Numbered from the stretch's first letter, positions 1 through 9,504 are shown. The stretch: 64,000 bases of DNA from Pseudarthrobacter sp. W1I19 (GCF_030817835.1 NZ_JAUSZR010000001.1:496001-560000); one strand, 5' to 3'. The notes: generated by a model from the letters alone, not told the origin. Numbers and translations: made by a program.

Positions 1-1288
1 CAAGGCTCCCCAAAGGTTCGCCGGTTAATGGTTCGTAGTACTCCCCGAACTGCAGATCGGCCAGCTGTTCAAGCGAAGCCGACCTGAGCTGGCTGTAAAG
101 CCCGGCTTCGCCGTCCCTGGCAGCGGCCCAGCCCAGCAGGAGGTTGAGGAAAGGCCACACCGGCCCCCTCCAGTACGTCCGGGGCCTGAAAGCGTCGCTT
201 GCAGGCGAGGTCGACGGCGGCAGCGGGAACCGGAGGTCCGGGAAGCCCATCCATCGCGGTCCTTGCAGCAGCTTGCGCTGGGCGGCCAGGAGGTCCGGGT
301 CTCCGCCGGAAACGAGCGGGGCAAAACCGGAGATGGTTTCGGTGCCGATCCACTCTCCGGCCAGCACGTCGTAGTCCCGGGCCAGGCCGGTCGAGGGATC
401 CACAGTTGATGCCACTCCGGCCTGGAAGCGGGCAGCCATCAGCCTCAGTTCTTCAGCTTCCCCGCCCTTCCCGATTTCATCGGCAAGGTCGGCCAGAACT
501 GCACTGGAGGCGGCCATGATGGCGGAGAAGAACACGTCCCGCACCCGGAAGTGGACCACTTGCTGTACCGCGTCGTCGTCGAAGGCTGCATCCGACATCT
601 GCTGGACCAGCCAGAGGTACTTTGTGTACTCGGCATCGTCCGGCCGTTCGCTGACGTCCGCCACGTGCAGGGTGTCCCGCCGTGTGAAGGGGGCGACGTC
701 GCCGGGAACCACGCGAGCGTAAGGTCCATCCCAGCGGGGGGAATTGTCGAAGCCGGATTCCCAGCCGTGGTGGATCTCGATGAGGCCAACACCGTCGGGG
801 TCCCGGACCGTGGCGAGCCAGCGGTGCCACGCGAGCCAGCCGTCAAAGGACTCGGCAAGAAACTCTTCGGCTGCTGCCTGGTCCGCGCCGCCATTTTCCC
901 GGCCGCGGTCAACGATATGGCGAAGCGCGATGGCGTGCACCGGGGGCTGGCAGATTCCGCTGCTCTTCACACCTGGGGGCAGGGCTGCCGCGTTCGCCGT
1001 TCCCCAGCGGTCAAAGCCGGGAAAATAGCCGGTGTCATTGTCGCTGAACACAATATGCGGGATCATTCCGGTTGCCCACTGGGCCTTGAGCAGGGTACGC
1101 AGCTCGGTAACGGCGCGCGGGACGCTGGTACGGGCCAGTCCTATGGCTACGAACGCCGCATCCCAGCTCCACATGTGCGGGTAGAGGTTCGGCGCGGCGC
1201 TGGTCATGGTGCCGAGGTCATTGAGGCGCAGGACCTCAATGGCGGCGCTGCGGAGCTGTTCCTTGGAAACGGAAGTGACGGGGTTCAA
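1..1288 (-). CDS. Glucosylglycerate hydrolase-like glycosidase (partial, C-terminus off the window)
   Basis: The frame reads from a TTG at 1288 to the window edge (about 429 residues) without a stop. Motifs in order: WSWDAAF near residue 39, SGICQPPVHA, HHGWESGFDNSPRWD in the middle, RTYWRGPVWPFLN, and EYYEPLTGEPLG just before the edge. This pattern is that of the (alpha/alpha)6-barrel MGH1/GH63-like glucosylglycerate hydrolases, which split glucosylglycerate or mannosylglycerate. In that family the catalytic Asp lies in the WESG..DNSPRWD motif and the catalytic Glu near EYYEP (known, not tested here). The TTG overlaps the TGA of the ABC ATPase gene as TTGA, with GGAGG a few bases upstream, so translation is probably coupled. 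An ATG 25 codons later is an alternative start. As last gene of a sugar-importer operon it should act in the cytoplasm on the imported solute. The exact substrate is inferred. Confidence 0.8.
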   Translation of the reverse strand, partial: MNPVTSVSKEQLRSAAIEVLRLNDLGTMTSAAPNLYPHMWSWDAAFVAIGLARTSVPRAVTELRTLLKAQWATGMIPHIVFSDNDTGYFPGFDRWGTANAAALPPGVKSSGICQPPVHAIALRHIVDRGRENGGADQAAAEEFLAESFDGWLAWHRWLATVRDPDGVGLIEIHHGWESGFDNSPRWDGPYARVVPGDVAPFTRRDTLHVADVSERPDDAEYTKYLWLVQQMSDAAFDDDAVQQVVHFRVRDVFFSAIMAASSAVLADLADEIGKGGEAEELRLMAARFQAGVASTVDPSTGLARDYDVLAGEWIGTETISGFAPLVSGGDPDLLAAQRKLLQGPRWMGFPDLRFPLPPSTSPASDAFRPRTYWRGPVWPFLNLLLGWAAARDGEAGLYSQLRSASLEQLADLQFGEYYEPLTGEPLGSL

Positions 1289-2367
1289 TTGGCCTCCAGA
1301 GCCATCGAGGTTTCGCGGTCATAGACGCGCATGGTGTTGGGGGCAAAGCCGAGCCAGATCGTCTTGTGGGGTGCCGTGCGGAACGTCGGCGGCGCCTGGA
1401 CTTTCAGGGTGTGGCCGTCCACTTCTACCGTGAGGAGAATGGTTGAGCCCATTGGTTCAACCACCAGGACCGTGGCCGCGACGTCTCCCGAGGAACGCTC
1501 GTTGCTCACCGTCACGTTTTCGGCCCGGACGCCCAGCAGGACGTTCCTTCCGGCGAAGGACCGCAGGATGGACGGCGCCATAAGCTGCTGTTCGCCCAGG
1601 ACAAGGGTCCCGCCGTCGTGACTCACTGCGGCATCCATGAAGTTCATGGGCGGAGAGCCGATGAAGCCGCCCACGAAGCGGTCCGCCGGTGCATCGTAGA
1701 CGTCCAGCGGGTCGCCGAGCTGGGCGATCCGGCCTTTGCGCATCACGGCCACCTGGTCACCGAGGGACAACGCCTCGCTTTGGTCGTGAGTGACGTACAC
1801 GGTGGTGGTGCCCAGGTCCTGGACGATCTTTTTCAGTTCCGACCGGAAGGTCAGCCGCAGCAGGGCGTCCAGGTTGGAGAGCGGCTCATCCATGAGCAGG
1901 ACGTCGGCATCCATGACAATGGCCCGGGCGACGGCGACGCGCTGGCGCTGGCCGCCAGACAGGTTGGCGGGAAGCCGGTCCAGGTACGGGCCCAGCTGCA
2001 GCAGGTCCGCCGCCCACTGCACCTTGCGTTCGATTTCCTCCGCGGGCACTTTTGCCATGCGCAGCCCGAAACCGATGTTGTAACGGACTTTGCGGTGGGG
2101 GAACACTGCGTAGGACTGGAACACCATGGACAGGTTGCGCTTGTTGGGCGGCAGGTAGGTCACGTCCCGGCCGCCGATGGAGATGGAGCCCGAATCGGGA
2201 AGTTCGAGCCCGGCGATCATGCGCAGCAGGGTTGTCTTGCCGCAGCCGGAGGGGCCCAGGAGGACAGTAAATTCGCCGTCCTGGATCTGCAGGGACACGT
2301 CATCGGTGGCCCGTTCGGATCCGCCCGGATAGGTCTTAACGAGGTTGGAGATCTGGATATCAGCCAC
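1285..2367 (-). CDS. Sugar ABC transporter ATP-binding protein (MsmK/UgpC/MalK family)
   Basis: This is a 360-residue cytoplasmic ATPase that energises the two permeases encoded just upstream. Walker A is GPSGCGKTT (about residues 38-46), the Q-loop lies in SMVFQSYAVFPH, the signature is LSGGQRQRVAVARA, Walker B is VLLMDEPLSNLDA, and the H-loop is YVTHDQSEA. The last 120 residues form a MalK-type regulatory (TOBE) domain. The length is normal for carbohydrate importers. The stop overlaps the start of the hydrolase gene by 4 bases, and 40 bases separate the start from the upstream permease, so it belongs to the same operon. MalK-type ATPases sometimes serve several importers; here the operon position suggests a dedicated one. 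Confidence 0.95.
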   Translation of the reverse strand: MADIQISNLVKTYPGGSERATDDVSLQIQDGEFTVLLGPSGCGKTTLLRMIAGLELPDSGSISIGGRDVTYLPPNKRNLSMVFQSYAVFPHRKVRYNIGFGLRMAKVPAEEIERKVQWAADLLQLGPYLDRLPANLSGGQRQRVAVARAIVMDADVLLMDEPLSNLDALLRLTFRSELKKIVQDLGTTTVYVTHDQSEALSLGDQVAVMRKGRIAQLGDPLDVYDAPADRFVGGFIGSPPMNFMDAAVSHDGGTLVLGEQQLMAPSILRSFAGRNVLLGVRAENVTVSNERSSGDVAATVLVVEPMGSTILLTVEVDGHTLKVQAPPTFRTAPHKTIWLGFAPNTMRVYDRETSMALEAN

Positions 2368-2407
2368 GATCGGCTCCTTCTGAAGTGCGGTGGTAGGTCG
2401 GGCGGAC

Positions 2408-3247
2408 CTAACGGATGGTTGAGCCCCACATGTTGGTGAGGTAACGGCGCATCAGCGCAATGAAGATGATGGACGGGATCACCAGTGCAAAGCCGCCGGC
2501 AAACCGGTATGCCAGTGGCGAGTCGGACAATGAGCTGAGCACCTGGGCAGGCAATGTGCGGTGGTCCAGGGTCAGGATGGAGGCGCCCAGGACCTCATTC
2601 CAGGACATAACGAACGTAAAGATGGACGCCGCCGCCAGGCCCGGCAGCGCCATGGGCAGGACCACCCTGGCGAAGGCTCCAAGCGGTGTGCAGCCGAAGA
2701 GCCTCGCCGCCTCCTCCACGTCGATGGGCACGCTGAGGAAAACGCTGGCCGAGATGAGGATTGTGGTCGGCAAGGCAAGCGCGGTGTGCAGCAGGATCAC
2801 GGCGTACGTCGTGTCGTAGATATCCACCGTCAGGAAGAGCCTGGCCAAGGGAACGGAGAGGACCACGATGGGAAGGGCGCGGGTGAAGAGCAGGAACAGC
2901 TGGTAGGGGTCTTTGCCTTTGAAGGTGTAGCGGGCAAGCGCATATCCGGCGGGAACACCGATAACAGCGGCGAGGAGCAGTGTTCCCAGCCCAACGATCA
3001 GCGAGTTGCCCAGGGCTCCGAAGATCCCGGTGGACCCAAGGAACGCGTTGAGCGTCTCAACGGACAGGTTGGTGGGCAGCAGCGACAACGGAAACTGGTT
3101 GAGGGAGTCCCTCGTGGACAACGCCGCGAGCGAGATCAGGTAGATGGGGACCAGCATAAAAAGTGAGACGGCGATGCAGGCGGCCTGGAGCAGGAAGCGG
3201 TTGCGTTTCTGCCGCGCGATGGGGGTTGTGTCCACTGGTGTGCTCAT
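2408..3247 (-). CDS. Carbohydrate ABC transporter permease (MalG-like)
   Basis: This 279-residue inner-membrane protein has about six hydrophobic helices. The cytoplasmic EAA loop reads EEAARLFGCTPLGAFARVVLP (split: EEAARLFGC, then LGAFARVVLP) near residues 180-200, as in CUT1 permeases. The chosen ATG at 3247 overlaps the TGA of the other permease as ATGA. Longer upstream extensions of the same frame run inside the neighbouring gene and are not credible. It pairs with the 3244-4137 permease to form the channel of the importer. Confidence 0.93.
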   Translation of the reverse strand: MSTPVDTTPIARQKRNRFLLQAACIAVSLFMLVPIYLISLAALSTRDSLNQFPLSLLPTNLSVETLNAFLGSTGIFGALGNSLIVGLGTLLLAAVIGVPAGYALARYTFKGKDPYQLFLLFTRALPIVVLSVPLARLFLTVDIYDTTYAVILLHTALALPTTILISASVFLSVPIDVEEAARLFGCTPLGAFARVVLPMALPGLAAASIFTFVMSWNEVLGASILTLDHRTLPAQVLSSLSDSPLAYRFAGGFALVIPSIIFIALMRRYLTNMWGSTIR

Positions 3248-4137
3248 CGGAGCCCTCCCTGGTTTTTGTCGCGGAGTGCCCGCAGGTAGAAGATCGACGT
3301 CAGCATCGAGACGACGAGGATGACCAGTGCCAGCGCAGCGGCGACGTTGGGGTTCTGCAGGCCGGTGTACCAACGGTAGGTCTCGCCCACCACAAGGGGG
3401 AAGTTTTGTCCGGTGAGGGCCTGGGCCACGGCAAACGTCTGGAAGGCGAGGATTGTCCGGAGAATGAGGGCGACCTGAAGGCTCGGCTTCAACAGTGGCA
3501 GGGTCACGTGCCGCAGCCGCTGCCAGAACGTGGCGCCGAAAACCTGGGCGGCTTCGTCGTAGTCCTTGGGAATGCCCTGCAGGCCTGCCACCACGATGAT
3601 CAGCACCAGCGAGGTTGCCCGCCAGAGTTCAGCGATCAGGACGCACATGAACATGCTCGCCTGGTTGTCGTAGGCCAGCCAGGAGCCGCCTTCGATGCCG
3701 AACCATGACAGGATCGAGTTCAGGTAGCCACGATCGTTGAAGATTGCGAGCCAGACGAGTCCCGCTGCAAGGTCGCTGAGTGCCAGGGGTATGGCCCAGA
3801 CAAAGAAGTGGACCTTGTGTAACCGGGGATTGGTCCGCAGCATTAGCGCCATGCCGATCGCCAACGCGAACTGCAGCGGAATCATCACCACGATGAGCAA
3901 CAGGGTGTTGCGCACGGCAGGCCAGAAGTAGGGGTCCTGGACCATCCGGGCGACGAAGTCCAGCGTGAAGCCGTTTTCATCACGGAAAGCCTGGAGTATC
4001 CCCTGGATAACGGGCCAGCCAAGAAGAAGCGCCATAAAGACCACCGAAGGGGCAATCAGCAGGATCGCGGGCGGTATTTTGCGCCGGCGGGGCGGGGCCA
4101 GGGTTTCGGCGTGAGTGGGTGGTGCCTCGACGGCCAT
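3244..4137 (-). CDS. Carbohydrate ABC transporter permease (MalF-like)
   Basis: This 297-residue integral membrane protein begins with a short cytoplasmic tail rich in Pro and Arg, followed by a hydrophobic segment starting IPPAILLIAPSVVFM. The EAA-type loop is DEAAQVFGATFWQRLRHVTLP about 90 residues from the end. The ATG at 4137 overlaps the stop of the solute-binding protein gene (TAATG), so the two are translationally coupled. It forms a heterodimer with the downstream MalG-like permease. Sugar specificity cannot be read from the sequence. Confidence 0.93.
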   Translation of the reverse strand: MAVEAPPTHAETLAPPRRRKIPPAILLIAPSVVFMALLLGWPVIQGILQAFRDENGFTLDFVARMVQDPYFWPAVRNTLLLIVVMIPLQFALAIGMALMLRTNPRLHKVHFFVWAIPLALSDLAAGLVWLAIFNDRGYLNSILSWFGIEGGSWLAYDNQASMFMCVLIAELWRATSLVLIIVVAGLQGIPKDYDEAAQVFGATFWQRLRHVTLPLLKPSLQVALILRTILAFQTFAVAQALTGQNFPLVVGETYRWYTGLQNPNVAAALALVILVVSMLTSIFYLRALRDKNQGGLR

Positions 4138-5480
4138 TACGCTACCTCGCACTTCGTTGAGATGGGATCTGGTGCCCAGCACGGAACATTCAAACCCTGC
4201 AGGATGGTGTTGAGCTGTGTCGCCTGGGCATCAAGGACCTGCCGGATGGGGCGGTTTTCCAGGCAAATCTGCTGGAAGCAGTTCTTGAAGATTTGGGATA
4301 CTTCGCCTTCCTTCGCTCCCAGCCCCACCGGGGGAAGGGCAAGGAGTGCGCCTTCAGATCGTTGCTGCCGCCGGACGGCGGCGGCTTCCAGCGCAATGGC
4401 TCCCGTCAAGTCCGAGGGGAGTTCCGTCTGGACAACGGGGAAGAAGGCGTTGCTGCGCAGTGTCTCGATCTGGGACAAGGGTTCGGACAGGGCACGGATG
4501 GCCTTTTCTGCCAGGTCCCTGTCCTTGCCGTTCCTGGGCAGTGCGAGGCCGGCGATGATCAGCATGTATCCGCGGCCTTTGGGGCCTCGCGGTGCGGGGA
4601 CCATCAACCACTCTTCCGGGTTGTTGGCTGGTGCATTGACCAGCCGCGCAACGTGGTCCCATCCCACCAGCACCTCGCCACGCGCCAGGGGTTCCTGCAT
4701 GTTGTCGTAGTTGGTGGATGCAGGGGTCAGGGCGGACCACAACTCCTGCATGTAGGTCCAGGCTGTGACGGCGTCCTCGTTCCGGAATGTGGTGATTTGG
4801 CCACCCGTGAAGCTGGGCAGCAGGAAGCCCTGGTAGAAGCGGTGATGCAGGCCCTTGGGGCCAGCGGGCATGCCAAAAACAGGGCGGCCGGCGCCTTGTT
4901 GTGCTGCCTTCGCCCACGCAAGGTAACCCTCATAGGTCAGATCATTGACGTCCACTCCGGGCGGCAGCCACTCAAGGGCCTTCTTGTTCACGGCCACCAC
5001 GTATGTGGCCTGCATCCAGGGGACGTAGCGGGATGTAGAGCCGCCCACTTTCGTCAGCTCGAGCATCTCCTTGGTGAAACCACGGCCGGAAAGATCGCGG
5101 AGCAGGTTGTCCACATCCTCAAGGGACTCGGCGAGTGGGGCGAGCTCACCGTGCAGCCCGCCAAGCAGGGAGGTTTTGATGTTGCCGGCGGAAGCCTGGG
5201 TGCTGACAGTGGAGGAGAAGACGCCCGGATCCACGGAGTTGTATGCGACCGGTGCCTTCGCGAATTTCTTCAGCACCGCCTCATACCGCTGTTTCTCCTC
5301 AACGGGCGTGAACTGTGTGGAAAGGAAGCCGACAGTCCCTTCCCCGGCGGCCGCGCCACTTGTATCAAAACCAGCGCAGGAAGCCAGGAAGGGGACTGAC
5401 ATGGCCGTTCCCAGTCCGGCCAAAAGGAGGCTTCTGCGGGACATCGAGGTGTGCTTGGGCTGGAAATACATGTCTTTCAT
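4137..5480 (-). CDS. ABC transporter extracellular solute-binding lipoprotein
   Basis: This 447-residue substrate-binding protein is the first gene of the importer operon. The N-terminus carries a twin arginine (SRRSLLLAGLG) followed by a hydrophobic stretch and a lipobox ending LASC, so it is probably exported as a lipoprotein, possibly by Tat. The chosen ATG at 5480 has GGAGC about 7 bases upstream; a longer frame beginning at 5507 lacks a good ribosome site. The body has the features of family-1 sugar-binding proteins. The downstream glucosylglycerate-hydrolase-like gene suggests a glycosylated compatible solute as ligand. That is an inference from context. Confidence 0.92.
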   Translation of the reverse strand: MKDMYFQPKHTSMSRRSLLLAGLGTAMSVPFLASCAGFDTSGAAAGEGTVGFLSTQFTPVEEKQRYEAVLKKFAKAPVAYNSVDPGVFSSTVSTQASAGNIKTSLLGGLHGELAPLAESLEDVDNLLRDLSGRGFTKEMLELTKVGGSTSRYVPWMQATYVVAVNKKALEWLPPGVDVNDLTYEGYLAWAKAAQQGAGRPVFGMPAGPKGLHHRFYQGFLLPSFTGGQITTFRNEDAVTAWTYMQELWSALTPASTNYDNMQEPLARGEVLVGWDHVARLVNAPANNPEEWLMVPAPRGPKGRGYMLIIAGLALPRNGKDRDLAEKAIRALSEPLSQIETLRSNAFFPVVQTELPSDLTGAIALEAAAVRRQQRSEGALLALPPVGLGAKEGEVSQIFKNCFQQICLENRPIRQVLDAQATQLNTILQGLNVPCWAPDPISTKCEVA

Positions 5481-5756
5481 TGACTGCTCCAATCGAGTGT
5501 GCGCCACTGCACAAACTTTCGTTTAAGCATTAGACATAAGATCCAGCCTGTCAACCCCCGTCGAGGGCGGGGTCTCTTGCTGCATGCAAAGAAGTCAGGT
5601 CTCCACCTGGGATCCGGGGAGCCTCTCGTGGTGTCGAGGGTGCAGCCGGCAGCAGCAATGCGGCGGCAACAACGCCATCCACGTCGCGCGGGATTTCCCG
5701 CGCATCTCACCTCAGGCCTTCGCCTGCATCCGCGAAAGCCTCGTTAGCGGCAGGGG

Positions 5757-6035
5757 CTATTCGCTGCCCGATTCCTCTTCGAGTTCTGCCAGCACGTCGG
5801 CTGCGTCCGAGTTGCCTGCGGCGGCCAGGCGCCGGAGCTCATCAAGGTCGCCCTGTTCGCCGGCGGTTTCCACCAGTTGGTCCGCCGCGTCCCTGCTGCC
5901 GGACTCCGCCAGCCGCCGCAGTTCGGCCAGGTCCCCGCGTTCGGCGGCGCGTTCAACCAGTTCATCCACGGCGTCGGAATCACCGTTCGCCGCACGCTGC
6001 CGCAGGGCCTGAAGTTCAGGGTCGGGTGTCTGCAC
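5757..6035 (-). CDS. Small protein of three tandem 28-residue helical repeats
   Basis: The 92-residue protein consists almost wholly of three repeats of exactly 28 residues, starting at ELQALRQRAANGDSDAV, DLAELRRLAESGSRDAA and DLDELRRLAAAGNSDAA. Each has a pattern of leucines, a G-D/S turn and a second amphipathic helix, like TPR, Sel1 or HEAT-type units. It is acidic at the C-terminus and has no signal peptide or membrane segment. It looks like a small cytoplasmic protein-interaction module. I do not recognise a named family. It stands alone, 48 bases after the end of the next upstream minus-strand gene. Confidence 0.75.
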   Translation of the reverse strand: MQTPDPELQALRQRAANGDSDAVDELVERAAERGDLAELRRLAESGSRDAADQLVETAGEQGDLDELRRLAAAGNSDAADVLAELEEESGSE

Positions 6036-6082
6036 GCTTCAACTATGGGCGCCGCATCAGTGCCCGTCGAGAGCAAAAGATG

Positions 6083-6925
6083 TCAGTACAGGAAGATGTC
6101 GATCCATTCCCGGTTGTGTGCGTGGATCAGCACCAGGAACAGCACGAAATCGAACAGCAGATGCACGCTCACAATGTAGGACAGCGACCTGGTGATGGTG
6201 AACAGCCGCGCCTGCAGCAGCGCAAACGGGAAGATGAAGAACGGCGCCCAGGCGTGGAATCCCAGCTCCCACAGGAAGGATGTGAAGAGCACGGCCTGGA
6301 GCAGGTTGGCCTGCCAGTCCAGGAGGTGCCGGCGCAGGAGCGTGAATGCCGTGCAAATGAAGAACAGCTCATCCCAGATGCCCAGCACGTTGGTCCCCAG
6401 GAAAAGCCTGGCAATGCCCTCCGGGTCGCTGACGGCAGGCCAGTTGTTGTAGACGCCGGTCCGGATCATATAGACCGGCATCAGCGCGTACCCGATCACC
6501 AGGACCGCGGGCAAATACCACTTCTCGGCGCGGGTCCACGGCTCCCCGGTCCGGACAGGGAACCGGATGGCATGCTCCTTGTTGATGAACCGCGAAACGA
6601 CGTACGGAATACCAACGGCCAGAATCATCGCCGTGCCCATCACGGCCATATGTCCGGTGCTGATGTCCGTGGTGATGGGCACCAGGCTCATCGCGGTCAA
6701 CCCAACGGCGATCAGTGCCAGGTCGATGAGCAACCGGCGGTTGATCATTGCGGCCAGTACAAGGGCGGCGGCCAGGAGCAGGAAGCCGGAAAGGCGGTCC
6801 TCGCGGACAAACAGCAGAAAGCCTGACGCCGAGACCAGCACCGCCGGGATCACATTAAGCGAGGCACGGCTCAGCCCAGTGGGCCGCGCCTGGTGCAGGC
6901 GGGCTTGGGCAGAAGGCTGCGTCAT
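6083..6925 (-). CDS. CPBP-like integral membrane protein (possible intramembrane protease)
   Basis: The 280-residue protein has about eight hydrophobic segments. The second half contains [18 protein letters not shown], then LWELGFHAW, then [10 protein letters not shown]. These match in order the E-rich, F/H and H...D motifs of the CPBP (CAAX protease/bacteriocin-processing) family, although the canonical EExxxR is degenerate (DE rather than EE). The ATG at 6925 is preceded by GGAAG. It is divergent from trxB with about 210 bases between, so the two may share a promoter region. Protease activity is uncertain because the first motif is altered. Confidence 0.7.
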   Translation of the reverse strand: MTQPSAQARLHQARPTGLSRASLNVIPAVLVSASGFLLFVREDRLSGFLLLAAALVLAAMINRRLLIDLALIAVGLTAMSLVPITTDISTGHMAVMGTAMILAVGIPYVVSRFINKEHAIRFPVRTGEPWTRAEKWYLPAVLVIGYALMPVYMIRTGVYNNWPAVSDPEGIARLFLGTNVLGIWDELFFICTAFTLLRRHLLDWQANLLQAVLFTSFLWELGFHAWAPFFIFPFALLQARLFTITRSLSYIVSVHLLFDFVLFLVLIHAHNREWIDIFLY

Positions 6926-7133
6926 GGACTCTTCCTTCCCACTGGTGTTCCGACGTGATGCCACACTTTTCCTTGCCGTCCGCGTAGATTCTGTAGGAGC
7001 CGCGCGCACATTAACGCACACAATTAAAACCGTATCCCGCCGGCCGCTGACCCACGAGTCCCTCGATAAACGGGTCAGCACCCGGACACCCGGAAGCCTG
7101 TTCCCGAACGCCCGAAAGCAAAGGAAGCCCGCC

Positions 7134-8135
7134 GTGACCATTGATGCGAACCACCAACCCGCAACCGAACAGCTGATCATCATCGGTTCCGGCCCCGCCG
7201 GCTACACCGCCGCCATCTACGCCGCCCGTGCGGGCCTGGAACCCTTGGTGCTGGCCGGATCCGTCACGGCGGGCGGCGCGCTGATGAACACCACGGAGGT
7301 GGAAAACTTTCCCGGCTTCCCGGGCGGCATCCAGGGCCCCGAGCTCATGGACGGGCTGCAGGAACAGGCTGAGAAGTTCGGCGCCAAGGTGGTGTTCGAC
7401 GACGTCACGAAAGTTTCGCTGAAGGGTCACGTCAAGACTGTGGTCACCGGCGGCGGTGAGACCCACCGGGCCCCGGCAGTCATCCTCGCAACCGGCTCGG
7501 CGTACAAGGAACTCGGCCTGCCGGAGGAGAAGAAGTTCAGCGGCCACGGGGTGTCCTGGTGCGCCACCTGCGACGGGTTCTTCTTCCGTGAACAGGACAT
7601 CATCGTCGTCGGCGGCGGTGACTCGGCCATGGAGGAAGCGATGTTCCTGACGCGGTTCGGAAAGTCCGTCACCGTCGTCGTCCGCCGCGAGGAGCTGCGT
7701 GCGTCCCGGATCATGGCGCAGCGCGCAAAGGACAACCCCAAGATCACGTTCGCCTGGAACTCCGCAGTTACGGCGATCCACGGTGATGGGAAGGTCTCCG
7801 GGGTGACGCTGAGGGACACGCGTTCGGGGGAGACGCGGCATCAGGCCGCTACGGGGATTTTCGTCGCCATCGGTCACGTCCCGCGCACCGAACTGCTGAC
7901 CGGGCAGGTGGACCTGGACGAGGACGGCTACATCAAGGTGGATGCACCCACCACTGTCACCAACCTGTCCGGCGTTTTCGCCTGCGGTGACGCCGTGGAC
8001 CACCGCTACCGGCAGGCCATTACAGCCGCCGGCACCGGTTGCGCCGCCGCCCTCGATGCCGAACGCTACCTGGCCGCCCTGAATGACGCAGACAGCATCG
8101 CCACAGCCCTGGTGGAGGAACCCACCCACAGCTGA
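7134..8135 (+). CDS. trxB: Thioredoxin-disulfide reductase
   Basis: The 333-residue FAD enzyme transfers electrons from NADPH to thioredoxin in the cytoplasm. The FAD-binding motif is [17 protein letters not shown] near residues 18-34. The redox-active CATC lies at residues 143-146 ([10 protein letters not shown]), and the NADPH Rossmann motif is [12 protein letters not shown]. The C-terminal FAD motif is [19 protein letters not shown] chose the GTG at 7134, which has AAGGAAG upstream and gives the normal family N-terminus; the same frame is open far upstream but that part has no family similarity. No thioredoxin gene follows; a convergent-gene terminator comes next. Confidence 0.95.
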   Translation: MTIDANHQPATEQLIIIGSGPAGYTAAIYAARAGLEPLVLAGSVTAGGALMNTTEVENFPGFPGGIQGPELMDGLQEQAEKFGAKVVFDDVTKVSLKGHVKTVVTGGGETHRAPAVILATGSAYKELGLPEEKKFSGHGVSWCATCDGFFFREQDIIVVGGGDSAMEEAMFLTRFGKSVTVVVRREELRASRIMAQRAKDNPKITFAWNSAVTAIHGDGKVSGVTLRDTRSGETRHQAATGIFVAIGHVPRTELLTGQVDLDEDGYIKVDAPTTVTNLSGVFACGDAVDHRYRQAITAAGTGCAAALDAERYLAALNDADSIATALVEEPTHS

Positions 8136-8162
8136 GGGACTTCCGGGAGGGCAGTCAACTGA

Positions 8163-8199
8163 AGCGGACGACGGCGGTTACCTCCCGCCGTCGTCCGCT
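8163..8199. terminator. Bidirectional hairpin terminator between trxB and a convergent small gene
   Basis: A perfect 15-bp stem (8163-8177 with 8185-8199) with a 7-base loop is followed by GCAGTTTTGTTT on the plus strand. The stem core CGACGGCGG recurs in other intergenic hairpins of this window. Confidence 0.85.
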
Positions 8200-8217
8200 G
8201 CAGTTTTGTTTCGCGAG

Positions 8218-8415
8218 TTAGACGGAGGCCAGTGCCCGGTCCTCGCCGCGGACGCTCAACGTGAACGTGTTGGGCCCGCTGCAGGTGACAGCAATGCGGC
8301 ACGTGGTGGTGTTGTGGCGGGCCGAGAGGTCACTCACCGCGGCGTCAAGCGTGTGGTGGAGGGCTGACCGGTCCCAGATCTTGAGGGTCACGGAGTCATT
8401 GGCATCGAACGTCAT
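8218..8415 (-). CDS. Small conserved hypothetical protein
   Basis: This 65-residue protein starts MTFDANDSVTLKIWDRSALH and ends with a beta-rich segment FTLSVRGEDRAL. It has GGAAG seven bases before the ATG and normal codon use. There is no signal peptide or membrane segment. It lies convergent to trxB behind the shared terminator. Similar short proteins seem familiar from Arthrobacter genomes, but I know no function. Confidence 0.6.
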   Translation of the reverse strand: MTFDANDSVTLKIWDRSALHHTLDAAVSDLSARHNTTTCRIAVTCSGPNTFTLSVRGEDRALASV

Positions 8416-8721
8416 TATTCAACTTCCATTTCATGCGGTGGGCGGCCCGGAATCTTCTTTGCCCGGACCGTGTCCTCGTCGATGAGGACGGACTGCAGGT
8501 GGGAAAGCGCATTCCCTTGCTTCCATGGTGCAGGCTGCTTTGAGTATTAGCAACCGGTGCAGGGGTGATGTGACCAAGCACACCGAACCGTCGCGAGCGT
8601 GAGCCCGTCGCTGGCGGCCCTGCTTTTCCATAGTGCCCAGAGTCGGCGAAGTGCCTCAACCGAAACGGCAATTATTGCAAGTGATTCTCATCACGGCAGT
8701 AGGGGCGGCGTAGCCGTACGC
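8416..8721. other. Intergenic region, no supported gene
   Basis: About 300 bases lie between the end of the GAF-ANTAR operon and the start of the small gene at 8415. Open frames here have no ribosome site and unlikely composition. The stretch should hold the terminator of the operon and the promoter of the 65-residue gene, but I see no strong hairpin. An AT-rich patch (GGCAATTATTGCAAGTG) lies near 8669. Confidence 0.5.
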
Positions 8722-9504
8722 CTATTCGTCGAAGTAGGTATCGATCTGCTTCTCGCCCGAAATGGAAGCGATGACGGCCGCTGCCACGTCCCGCAGCTTG
8801 ATATTGCGTGTGCTGGAGGCCTTGGTGAGGATTTTGAAGGCCGCGTCCCGGCTGCACCTGTTTTCGGCCATGATGGCGCCGATGGCCATGTCAATCACCG
8901 TGCGGGACTGCATGGCGACTGCGAGGTCATTCCGGGCTTCGTTGAGTTGGGCGATGCGAAGAACCAGGCGCAGCGAAGTCGCCGCCTGGTTGGCGAACGC
9001 TTCCGCCGTGGAAATGTCCTCGTCCGTGAATCCGTTGCTGCAGCCGGAATACAAGTTCATCACGGCCTCGGCCTCACCGGCCAGGTCCAGCGGCACGGCA
9101 AGGATGGATGAGACACCGTTCTCCTGGGCGGCCTTGGTGTAGTGGGCCCAGCGGCGCTCTGCGGCCAGATCAGGAACCAGGAGCGTGGTTCGGTTCCGGA
9201 GGGCGGTCAGGCAGGGGCCGTCCCTGTACCCGTTTTGCAATTCGTCCAAGGCACGGGCTGCCGCGTCGCTGCTGGCCACAACTTGGGGCCTCTTGCGCCG
9301 CATGACCGTCACGCCGCTGTGGATCCGGTTGCCCGGGGAGGACAGCCGGGCAGCGGCAATCAGCGCCAGATCGGTAAGGAAGCCGGCCACATCCTTGCTG
9401 TTCAGGACCAGTTCCTTCAGCCGCGTCTCCACGTCCGGGACGGGAACCGGGGCCGCCTGCGGCACGATGCTGAAGTTTCCGGCGCCGGACTCCTGGTTGG
9501 TCAT
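8722..9504 (-). CDS. GAF-ANTAR domain regulator (last gene of the GAF-ANTAR operon)
   Basis: The 260-residue cytoplasmic regulator has a GAF sensory domain at about residues 25-170, with the typical DGPCLTALRN segment and GVSSILAVPLDL. An ANTAR domain follows at about 195-250 (SRTVIDMAIGAIMAENRCSRDAAFKIL, shown in parts: SRTVIDMAIGAIMAEN and NRCSRDAAF). ANTAR domains bind paired RNA hairpins and prevent transcription termination (known from AmiR, NasR and EutV). The C-terminus ends DTYFDE, a tail shared with three other GAF-ANTAR proteins in the window. The ATG overlaps the stop of the 83-residue gene (TATGA), so translation is coupled. The ligand and target RNAs are unknown. Confidence 0.9.
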   Translation of the reverse strand: MTNQESGAGNFSIVPQAAPVPVPDVETRLKELVLNSKDVAGFLTDLALIAAARLSSPGNRIHSGVTVMRRKRPQVVASSDAAARALDELQNGYRDGPCLTALRNRTTLLVPDLAAERRWAHYTKAAQENGVSSILAVPLDLAGEAEAVMNLYSGCSNGFTDEDISTAEAFANQAATSLRLVLRIAQLNEARNDLAVAMQSRTVIDMAIGAIMAENRCSRDAAFKILTKASSTRNIKLRDVAAAVIASISGEKQIDTYFDE

